From: Prevotella sp.
Lineage (GTDB): Bacteria > Bacteroidota > Bacteroidia > Bacteroidales > Bacteroidaceae
DNA length: 40,954 nucleotides
Assembly: GCA_016901395.1 (NCBI GenBank)
Contig: JAEAMQ010000014.1
Span: 1-40,954 of the forward strand
Direction of reading: 5' to 3'
How positions within the stretch are numbered: position 1 is the stretch's first letter; each line of letters begins with the position of its first letter. Position numbers and translations under genes: made by a program. Below, in pieces: positions 34,529 to 40,954 of the stretch. The notes under the pieces were generated by a model. It was not told the origin of the DNA and did not search any database. It worked only from the letters and a program-made list of their open reading frames with translations.

Positions 34529-35839
34529 ATGATAAAACCGATGCAAAAGAAAACGCTCACATTATTTGAACTCAACTCGTTGGTACGCGACGTGGTGGAG
34601 TCGAGCTTCTCTCAGGGCTTCTGGGTAGAGGCCGAACTCTCCGAGGCTCGTGAGGTGAGGGGACACTGTTACCTGGAGCTCATTCAGAAAGACCTCTTCT
34701 CTCCCACCCCGGTGGCACGCGCGTCGGCCAAATGCTGGAAGTCGACTTGGATGTCACTGCGCCCGAAATTTGAGCGCATCACAGGCCAACCGCTCCACGC
34801 CGGCATGAAAGCGCTGCTGCTGGTCACGGCCAATTTCCACGAGGCCTACGGCTTTTCATGGATTGTGCAAGACATCGACCCCACTTATACCATGGGCGAT
34901 ATGGCCCGCAAACGACAGGAAATCATCCAGCAACTCAAACTGCAGGGCATCTTCGACATGCAGAGAGAGTTGCAAATCCCGATGTTTGCGCAGCGCGTGG
35001 CGGTCATTTCCAGTGAGAATGCAGCGGGTTATGGCGACTTCTGTCATCAGTTGGAGGACAACGATTACGGCCTGAAATTCTACCCGCGGCTATTCCCGGC
35101 CATCATGCAAGGCGACCAGGTGGAACCCACTGTGATAGCTGCTCTCAACCGCATTAACCTCCAGGCCGACGACTTCGACGTGGTAGTGATCATCCGTGGA
35201 GGCGGTGCAACGGCCGACATGAGTGGTTTCGACACGCTTGCTCTGGCCGAAAATGTGGCCAATTTCCCCCTTCCTGTTATCACCGGCATAGGCCACGACC
35301 GCGACGAGAGCATCCTCGATATGATCTCCAACACCCGTGTGAAGACTCCGACCGCGGCCGCGGCCTTCCTCGTCGACAATCTGGCGGGGGTATGGACACA
35401 TATCGAAAACTGCCAGAACCGCATCACCACCCATGTGAACCATCGCATGGACTGTGAGCGTCACCGGCTGGACCGTTGTGCCGAGCGCATTCCCATGCTC
35501 TTTTCTATGGTCAAAGCGCGACAGGAAGCCCGTCTCGACCGACTCTCCAACTCCATCACTTCGCTTATTCAAAACCGCATCACCCGATGCCGCTACCAGC
35601 TCCAACTCATCAGCAGCAATATCCGGCCCGCCGTGGAGCGTCGCCTGACCAACGAGCGACACCATCTCCGCCAGCTCGACCTTCGGCTGCAAGCCCTCGA
35701 CCCCGAGATACTGCTCAAGCGGGGATACAGCATCACCCTGCATCAGGGCCGTGCCGTTCGCAATGCCGACGACCTGCTGCCCGGCGACGAAATCGAGACC
35801 CACGTGGAGCACGGCACTATCCATTCCGTCGTGAAATAA
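34529..35839 (+). CDS. xseA: Exodeoxyribonuclease VII large subunit
   Basis: This is the catalytic subunit of the single-strand-specific exonuclease. The N-terminal OB domain is at about 8-110 (LTLFELNSLVRDVVE, FWVEAELSEAREVRGHCYLELIQK). The catalytic domain has RVAVISSENAAGYGDF, VVVIIRGGGATADMSGFDTLALAENVA and VITGIGHDRDESILD. A coiled-coil follows and the C-terminus has LLKRGYSIT. With xseB 43 bases downstream it makes the XseA/XseB complex used in repair and degradation of ssDNA. Confidence 0.95.
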   Translation: MIKPMQKKTLTLFELNSLVRDVVESSFSQGFWVEAELSEAREVRGHCYLELIQKDLFSPTPVARASAKCWKSTWMSLRPKFERITGQPLHAGMKALLLVTANFHEAYGFSWIVQDIDPTYTMGDMARKRQEIIQQLKLQGIFDMQRELQIPMFAQRVAVISSENAAGYGDFCHQLEDNDYGLKFYPRLFPAIMQGDQVEPTVIAALNRINLQADDFDVVVIIRGGGATADMSGFDTLALAENVANFPLPVITGIGHDRDESILDMISNTRVKTPTAAAAFLVDNLAGVWTHIENCQNRITTHVNHRMDCERHRLDRCAERIPMLFSMVKARQEARLDRLSNSITSLIQNRITRCRYQLQLISSNIRPAVERRLTNERHHLRQLDLRLQALDPEILLKRGYSITLHQGRAVRNADDLLPGDEIETHVEHGTIHSVVK

Positions 35840-35882
35840 TCCCCAAACCCCATCCCAGCAAACCCTCAAACCAATATCAAAT

Positions 35883-36074
35883 ATGGCTACAGAAACCAAA
35901 TATGAGAATGCCATCCGCCAGTTGGAAGACATTGTCGAGAAATTAGAAAACAACGAACTGGACATTGACGAGATGTCCAAACACCTGAAAAAGGCACAAC
36001 AACTCATCAAACTCTGTAAGGACCGACTCACCAAAACCGACGCGGAGATACAGAAATTGCTCGAAAATGAATAG
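35883..36074 (+). CDS. xseB: Exodeoxyribonuclease VII small subunit
   Basis: The 63-residue protein is one helical hairpin with the family signature YENAIRQLEDIVEKLENNELDIDEMSKHLKKA. It binds the XseA coiled-coil region and is needed for holoenzyme stability. The length and position just after xseA are canonical. Confidence 0.95.
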   Translation: MATETKYENAIRQLEDIVEKLENNELDIDEMSKHLKKAQQLIKLCKDRLTKTDAEIQKLLENE

Positions 36075-36090
36075 AAAATAGAGCAAATAG

Positions 36091-36121
36091 TTGCAATGCA
36101 CAACTATTATTCGTAATTTTG
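36091..36121 (+). promoter_or_regulatory. ilvE: ilvE promoter
   Basis: TTG (36091-36093), a 20-base spacer and TAATTTTG (36114-36121). The ATG is 38 bases downstream. Confidence 0.6.
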
Positions 36122-36159
36122 CAATAAATTAAAGGGAAAACTTTTAATATAGAAATAAT

Positions 36160-37176
36160 ATGAAAGAATTAGATTGGGCCAATTTGTCTTTCGGTTACAT
36201 GAAGACCGATTACAACGTACGTTGCTACTATCGTGATGGAAAATGGGGTGAGATTGAGGTGAGTTCAGACGAATATCTGAAGCTCCACATGGCTGCCACC
36301 TGCCTGCACTATGGTCAGGAAGCCTTCGAGGGACTCAAGGCTTACCGCTGTCCCGATGGCAAGGTCCGTGTATTCCGAATGGACGAAAATGCAGCCCGTC
36401 TGCAGAGCACATGCCGCGGAATCCTCATGCCCGAGGTTCCCACGGAGCTATTCGAGGAGATGGTGAAGAAGGTGGTGCGCCTCAATCAGGAGTACATCCC
36501 GACCTACGAGAGCGGGGCCACGCTCTACATCCGTCCGCTGCTCATCGGTACCAGCGCACAGGTAGGCGTTCATCCGGCCAGCGAATACTGCTTCCTCATC
36601 TTTGTAACTCCCGTTGGTCCTTACTTCAAGGGCGGCTTCTCCAGCAATCCTTACGTCATTATCCGCGACTATGACCGTGCCGCTCCCCTCGGAACGGGTA
36701 TCTACAAGGTCGGCGGAAACTATGCCGCTTCACTCAAGGCCAACTCCATTGCCCACGAGAAGGGCTACGCCAGCGAGTTCTATCTCGACTCCAAGGAGAA
36801 GAAATATGTGGACGAATGCGGTGCCGCCAACTTCTTCGGTATCAAGAACAACACCTATGTGACACCGAAATCAAGCTCTATTCTTCCCTCCATTACCAAC
36901 AAGAGCCTCATGCAAATCGCCGAGGATCTCGGTCTGAAAGTGGAGCGCCGACCCGTGTCTGAGGAAGAGCTCGACTCCTTTGAGGAGGCTGGAGCATGCG
37001 GCACGGCAGCCGTCATCTCGCCCATTTCCCACCTCGACGACATGGATACCGGCAAGCGGTATGACTTCGGAGAGAAGCCAGGACCGTGGTCGAAGAAGCT
37101 CTACGACACCCTCCGCGGCATCCAATATGGTACCGTCGAGGACAAACACGGCTGGACCACCGTGATTATCGACTAA
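36160..37176 (+). CDS. ilvE: Branched-chain amino acid aminotransferase
   Basis: This class IV PLP aminotransferase does the last step of valine, leucine and isoleucine synthesis and the first of their breakdown. The motif IYKVGGNYAASLKAN places the PLP lysine at about K183; FYLDSKEKKYVDECGAANFF and EEAGACGTAAVISPIS are typical. At 338 residues it is the eukaryote-like BCAT-II subtype common in Bacteroidetes. It has its own promoter and a strong terminator. Confidence 0.95.
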   Translation: MKELDWANLSFGYMKTDYNVRCYYRDGKWGEIEVSSDEYLKLHMAATCLHYGQEAFEGLKAYRCPDGKVRVFRMDENAARLQSTCRGILMPEVPTELFEEMVKKVVRLNQEYIPTYESGATLYIRPLLIGTSAQVGVHPASEYCFLIFVTPVGPYFKGGFSSNPYVIIRDYDRAAPLGTGIYKVGGNYAASLKANSIAHEKGYASEFYLDSKEKKYVDECGAANFFGIKNNTYVTPKSSSILPSITNKSLMQIAEDLGLKVERRPVSEEELDSFEEAGACGTAAVISPISHLDDMDTGKRYDFGEKPGPWSKKLYDTLRGIQYGTVEDKHGWTTVIID

Positions 37177-37191
37177 TCTGACACTACTATC

Positions 37192-37228
37192 AAGGTTGCC
37201 TTGCCAACAGACAGGGCAACCTTTTTTT
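37192..37228 (+). terminator. Terminator of ilvE
   Basis: AAGGTTGCC (37192-37200) pairs with GGCAACCTT (37215-37223) and a T-tract follows at once. This is a textbook intrinsic terminator. Confidence 0.9.
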
Positions 37229-37255
37229 ATTTTTTCCTAACCTCATTTTATTTTT

Positions 37256-37888
37256 ATGGAATCTATTACCAGTTACAAAAACCGCGCGCTTGAATCGCTT
37301 GAGAACATATGGACGGCACCCGTGTTGTGCACGTTAGTCTATTATGCCATCACCTGTATTGTCAGTTTTCTTACCAATGCCAAGGATGAGCCTGCGCTCA
37401 ATGGCTTTGGCCTTCTGGTCTATTTGGGTCTACTCCCGTTGGCATGGGCATTTACCGTCCTGTTTCTCGACTTCATTCGTGAAGAACACACTACCGTCAG
37501 TGCCCTTTTCCTTGGTTACAACAAACCTTGGTCTCCCAAAAGTTTCATCCTTCCGCTGCTTGTTAACATCTTCACTCTCCTATGGACGCTGTTGCTGATT
37601 ATCCCCGGTTTTATCAAAGCTTATTCTTACAGCATGGCCTATTACGTCCACAAAGACAACCCAGAGATAGGTTGCAATGCCGCCATCGACGAGAGCATGA
37701 GACTCATGAACGGTCACAAGTGGGAACTGTTCATGCTCGACCTCAGTTTCATCGGATGGTTCTACCTCTGCCTTCTCACCCTTGGAATTGGCTTCCTGTG
37801 GCTCGTTCCTTATGTCATGACTGCCCACGCCCATTTCTATGAGGACCTCGTCCGTGAAAGAGGCACATACGCCAATCCTGCGATTTAA
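37256..37888 (+). CDS. DUF975-family membrane protein
   Basis: The protein of 210 residues has about five hydrophobic segments and two DUF975 landmarks: the central LLLIIPGFIKAYSYSMAYYVHKDNPEIGCNAAIDESMRLMNGHKWELFMLDLSFIGW and the late WLVPYVMTAHAHFYEDLVRER. The function of the family is unknown; it is an inner-membrane protein with both ends probably inside. It stands alone between a terminator and a T-rich hairpin. Confidence 0.85.
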   Translation: MESITSYKNRALESLENIWTAPVLCTLVYYAITCIVSFLTNAKDEPALNGFGLLVYLGLLPLAWAFTVLFLDFIREEHTTVSALFLGYNKPWSPKSFILPLLVNIFTLLWTLLLIIPGFIKAYSYSMAYYVHKDNPEIGCNAAIDESMRLMNGHKWELFMLDLSFIGWFYLCLLTLGIGFLWLVPYVMTAHAHFYEDLVRERGTYANPAI

Positions 37889-37928
37889 CTCTTTTCATAT
37901 ATCATAAGGGGACTCAAGCAGTCTCCCA

Positions 37929-37975
37929 ATCCTCCTGACCGAATCGTGTATAGGTTCGCTCAGGATGTTTCTTTT
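37929..37975 (+). terminator. Possible terminator after the DUF975 gene
   Basis: ATCCT...GACCGAA (37929-37943) partly pairs with GGTTCG..TCAGGAT (37953-37966) and T-rich sequence follows. The stem is imperfect. Confidence 0.35.
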
Positions 37976-38041
37976 GTTTTCTTTTGCATCATTTTGCTGC
38001 CCGCTCATCGTATTTTATAGCGCAAATATTGGTCTTCCACC

Positions 38042-38072
38042 TTTGCGAAGACATAGAAAAATTGTACCTTTG
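38042..38072 (+). promoter_or_regulatory. trmB: trmB promoter
   Basis: TTTG (38042-38045), a 19-base spacer and TACCTTTG (38065-38072), with the ATG 17 bases later. Confidence 0.7.
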
Positions 38073-38089
38073 CACGTAAAAATATAGCT

Positions 38090-38860
38090 ATGGGCAAAGG
38101 AAAATTAGCCAAATTCGCGGAGATGAAGGAGATGAGCAACGTCTTCGAGTATCCCTATTCTGTTGTCGACAACGTGCCGTTCACGATGAAAGGCCATTGG
38201 CGCGAGGAGTATTTTCACAACGATAACCCCATTGTGCTGGAGTTGGGCTGTGGCAAAGGCGAATACACGGTGGGACTGGCCGAACTGTTTCCCGACATCA
38301 ATTTCATAGGGGTGGACATCAAGGGTGCCCGCATGTGGACCGGTGCCAAGCTCGCCCAGGAACGGCAGTTGCCCAATGTGGCATTCCTGCGCACGAGCAT
38401 TGAGATCATCGATCGCTTTTTCTCGGAAGATGAGGTGCAGGAAATCTGGCTCACCTTCTCCGATCCCCAGATGAAAAATCCGCACAAACGACTCACATCC
38501 ACCTTCTTCATGGATCGCTATCGCCGGTTTCTGACCGACGGCGGACTGATCCACCTCAAGACCGACTCCAATTTCCTTTTCACCTATACCCGCTATATGG
38601 TAGAGAAAAACTCCCTGCCTTTGGAAGTCTGCACCGATGACCTTTATCATCAGACTCCGGCCAATCTCATAGGGTCTCCCATCCTGACGATTCAGACCTA
38701 CTATGAGTCGATGTGGATAGAGCGTGGTCTAAACATCCGCTACATGCGCTATCATCTTCCACATACGGGCATACTTGTCGAACCTGATGTGGAAATTCCT
38801 CTTGACGAATATCGTAGTTACCATCGTACCAAACGGAGCAGCTTGGAACGTTCTAAATAA
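38090..38860 (+). CDS. trmB: tRNA (guanine-N7-)-methyltransferase
   Basis: The enzyme methylates G46 in the variable loop of tRNAs with S-adenosylmethionine. Signatures are [34 protein letters not shown] (SAM site), [27 protein letters not shown] (usually DPWPKxRHxKRR, the substrate-binding loop) and [17 protein letters not shown]. At 256 residues it is full length. The loop variation [10 protein letters not shown] is common in Bacteroidetes homologues. Confidence 0.94.
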   Translation: MGKGKLAKFAEMKEMSNVFEYPYSVVDNVPFTMKGHWREEYFHNDNPIVLELGCGKGEYTVGLAELFPDINFIGVDIKGARMWTGAKLAQERQLPNVAFLRTSIEIIDRFFSEDEVQEIWLTFSDPQMKNPHKRLTSTFFMDRYRRFLTDGGLIHLKTDSNFLFTYTRYMVEKNSLPLEVCTDDLYHQTPANLIGSPILTIQTYYESMWIERGLNIRYMRYHLPHTGILVEPDVEIPLDEYRSYHRTKRSSLERSK

Positions 38861-39014
38861 AAAAGAGAAGCTAAAACCTGCAACTTTTTTATGATTACGG
38901 GCAGATGGTATAGATAGAAGGATACAATTACGCATTAAACAGATACATGCTGTGGAAGTGATTAAGACCTGTCCGCGTTTTCAAATGACTTAAATACAAC
39001 AAGACACTATACCA

Positions 39015-39043
39015 ATCCTTCCTAAGCCATCCTTGGGAAGGAT
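39015..39043. repeat. 12-bp hairpin at the end of element D
   Basis: ATCCTTCCTAAG pairs with CTTGGGAAGGAT (one G-U) around CCATC. Outer arms ACAAGACAC (38999-39007) and GTGTCTTGT (39062-39070) form a second 9-bp perfect repeat around it. No T-tract follows on either strand. Confidence 0.8.
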
Positions 39044-39243
39044 AAGGTTTCTAATGTCAATGTGTCTTGTATTTTCATCAGAAACCATGTGCATTCTTAT
39101 CCTCATGTAAGAGTAAAAAATCATTGTTTTCATGGACCGACCCTGAAATCATCAGGCTATTTTACCCTTATAAATGAGTCAAAACCTACTTTTTAAGGAT
39201 GATTTATTGCTTTTTTCACTCTCACAAGGCCCAAATCATCATG

Positions 39244-39326
39244 AGATTAGGTACTAATCGCAACGCAATTAGATAGTAATCGTCCTGCGATTAGATAGTA
39301 ATCGTAAAGCGAATATTTGTCAATAT
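39244..39326. repeat. 22-nt-period palindrome array D
   Basis: Units begin at 39244, 39266, 39288 and 39310. The middle two read CAATTAGATAGTAATCG and CGATTAGATAGTAATCG, the cleanest copies in the window. A further degenerate unit may lie at 39222. It is inside element copy D. Confidence 0.88.
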
Positions 39327-39624
39327 TTTACAAGTTGCTTATTATCAACCGGTTGGCTCATTCCTGATTTTGCCTATTTTTCAGACCTGTCATGCACATT
39401 TTCCTTCCACCTCTATGTTTTTAACGCCATTCTTCAAAATCTTTCAACAAGAATTTATCTTTCCTTGTACTGGAAGAAGCAGCCCCCCCAACATCCTCCT
39501 CTATGTTCCGACAGGGGTTTTCAATATCATCGGGTAATCTATAGATAAGGAAGTCCCTAAGGCTAACGAAGAGGTCAAAAGGCTCTATCCGCAGAACAAT
39601 CCAACTTGTCTGTCAGAAGAATAG

Positions 39625-40203
39625 CTACAGGAAAAGTATTTGAGCCCTGTGCATCCGCCCTTCCTCGGATGTCAGACGACCGGCGGCTTTCCTCTTGTAT
39701 TCCCTCAGGCGGTGGTTGACCTCGATGATTCTGTTCCCCTTGCCCTTGAAGCACAAGCCCCTGAGCGGGCACCCATGACAGTTCCGTGCCTGATAGCGGG
39801 CACTTTCCGTATGGTATCCACTTTCCGTCCTTGCCCTCTTCGTCCCGATGCGGTTCATGTGCTGCCCCATGGGACAGACATGGTAGTCGTGTTCCTCATT
39901 GTAATAGAGACTGTCTTGATGGAAAGGACTGGGAGCGTAATGCATCCGCTGCTCCTTATGGAACATGTTGTACTTCACGAAGGCCTCCATGCCATGCTCT
40001 TCCATATAGCGGTAGTTCTCCTCCGATCCATATCCGGAATCGGCGATTTCCTTCCATGGAAGCCTGCCGTAGCGACTGGCAAAGGATTGCATGAAAGGAA
40101 TGTAGGTCAGCGTATCGGTTGGGTTGGGATACAGGGCGAAATCAAGGATAAGCTGGTTCTCTGTGCCAATCTGCAGATTATACCCCGGCTTGGTCTGCCT
40201 CAT
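39625..40203 (-). pseudogene. IS1182-family transposase remnant
   Basis: The frame encodes the middle and part of the C-terminal half of an IS1182-type DDE transposase: TKPGYNLQIGTENQLILDFALYPNPTDTLTYIPF, WKEIADSGYGSEENYRYMEEHGMEAFVKYNMFHKEQ, a cysteine-rich YHVCPMGQHMNRIG/ARNCHGCPLRGLC part, and NHRLREYKRKAAGRLTSEEG. It lacks the N-terminal half (cut at about 40203 where IS982 sequence begins) and the C-terminal RSRRPIEPEAVFG-type end (replaced by a short unrelated tail). It cannot be active. Confidence 0.85.
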
Positions 40204-40951
40204 GATTCTTTTCCACGACTCCGGTTATCGCTGCCTGAAACATTTCTATCTTGAAAAGGTTTGTAAGCATCTACGCCATCTTTTTCCCAGGGTTGTCTCG
40301 TACAACCGTTTTGTGGAATTGGAAAGAGAGGCTGCCATCCCCTTGGCGTTGTTTATCAAGAAGGTCCTGCTGGGCAAATGCACGGGAATCAGCTTTGTTG
40401 ACAGTACGCCACTCCGTGTCTGCAGAAACCAGAGAATACACATTCACAAGGTATTCAAAGGCATAGCTCAAAGAGGAAAGTGCTCAATGGGTTGGTTCTT
40501 CGGATTCAAGCTACATCTGATTTGCAATGAGAGAGGAGAGCTTCTCAACTTCATGATAACACCTGGTGATGTTGATGACCGTAAGCCTCTGGAATACAAA
40601 GCGTTTATGGAATTTATATACGGAAAGTTAGTTGGTGACAAGGGGTATCTCGGCAAGAACCTCTTTCAAAAACTCTTTGTCGACGGAATACAGCTTATCA
40701 CCAAGTTGAAAAGCAATATGAAAGGCGCGTTGATGAGCGTTTCTGACAAACTTCTTATCAGAAAGAGGGCTATCATTGAAACGGTAAACGATGAGCTGAA
40801 GAACATTGCGCAAGTAGAACACTCCAGACATAGATGCTTCGACAATTTCATCGTCAATGTATTGGGAGCTGTTGCTGCATATTGCTTATTCCCAAAGAAG
40901 CCGTGTATCAATGTACAAAGAACATTCGATACACAGCTCGCTTTATTCTAA
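40202..40951 (+). pseudogene. IS982-family transposase, 5'-truncated
   Basis: About 249 residues of an IS982 transposase: MILFHDSGYRCLKHFYLEKVCKHLRHLFPRVVSYNRF, then the DDE domain with FVDSTPLRVCRNQRIHIHKVFKG, MGWFFGFKLHLICNERGELLNFMITPGDVDDRKPL, GDKGYLGKNLF and IIETVNDELKNIAQVEHSRHRCFDNFIVNVLGA. The catalytic D, D and E are present, but the N-terminal 60-70 residues of the usual protein and the left end of the element are missing. The right end should be just beyond the TAA at 40949-40951, at the window edge. The join with IS1182 is at about 40200. Confidence 0.85.
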
Positions 40952-40954
40952 ATT

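Larger units (their letters stand above)
39015..39450 (-). repeat. Interspersed element copy D (about 440 bp)
   Basis: This is the second copy of the element at 25303-25720, read from the minus strand: TTGAAAGATTTTGAAGAA at 39448-39431, TATTGACAAATA near 39316, the 22-nt array, TTTTGACTCAT near 39180, and a terminal hairpin. The order and approximate spacing match copy C, with many substitutions. The 764-base gap 38861-39624 contains this element and nothing else that was recognised. Confidence 0.7.

Noticed and set aside
35090..36103. Minus-strand open frame opposite xseA-xseB
   Set aside because: The plus strand encodes clear XseA and XseB; the reverse translation has no recognisable domain.
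39575..39772. Separate small minus-strand protein beside the IS1182 remnant
   Set aside because: It is an alternative frame of the transposase sequence.

Overview
The window looks like chromosome from a Bacteroidetes bacterium, most likely Prevotellaceae (Prevotella/Segatella group). Many genes are preceded by the Bacteroidetes sigma signature TTTG-N19/20-TAnnTTTG, Shine-Dalgarno sites are scarce, and the gene families are typical of the phylum (class I ManA, DUF4250, DUF5107, TIGR02757, FdtA/FdtB, IS1182 and IS982 transposases). Most of the window is housekeeping and metabolic sequence, with accessory material concentrated in repeats, one surface-sugar gene and the right edge.

Layout. 1-4.0 kb: the tail of a DNA/RNA non-specific endonuclease, a voltage-gated-type K+ channel, a secreted protein of unknown function, and a manC-manA pair (GDP-mannose supply). 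4.2-8.1 kb: Bcp peroxiredoxin, azlCD amino-acid exporter, a lipoprotein thioredoxin followed at once by a MarR regulator, and a TIGR02757 protein. 8.2-10.1 kb: xpt plus an NCS2 permease (xanthine salvage). 10.1-16.2 kb: a large DUF5107-TPR protein and a sugar porter, with a divergent AraC regulator, probably one carbohydrate-use locus. 16.3-21.1 kb: VOC protein, hemolysin III, LUD protein, then a more AT-rich pair (PF14907-type nucleotidyltransferase and membrane-bound UDP-GlcNAc 4,6-dehydratase-like protein). 21.5-25.1 kb: DUF4250 protein, a candidate minus-strand small RNA, glmS, a GYF-domain membrane protein and tRNA-Val(CAC). 26.0-33.0 kb, minus strand: a tightly packed eight-gene run (MATE exporter, cytidylate-kinase-like protein, phosphoesterase, sigma-region-4-like protein, purT, fdtA, FemAB/GNAT-like acyltransferase, fdtB). 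33.1-38.9 kb, plus strand: secreted subtilase, xseA-xseB, ilvE, a DUF975 membrane protein and trmB. 39.0-40.95 kb: a repeat element and two broken insertion sequences that meet at about 40.2 kb.

The least expected content is in the repeats. (1) Four intergenic arrays share an exact 22-nt period of a 17-nt palindrome (CGATTAGATAGTAATCG plus a 5-nt spacer), which would place each copy about two helical turns from the next. (2) Two of these arrays, at 25.3-25.7 kb and 39.0-39.45 kb, sit inside diverged copies of a longer element of about 420-440 bp, in opposite orientations, each ending in a hairpin. (3) The FdtB aminotransferase carries an in-frame insert of about 120 residues just ahead of its PLP lysine. 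The insert is made of three 66-bp tandem repeats with heptanucleotide repeats at its two ends. (4) A 128-nt minus-strand transcript is predicted between the DUF4250 gene and glmS, with a -7 box at one end and a strong terminator at the other.

All calls rest on reading the sequence and on knowledge of the families; no database search was run.
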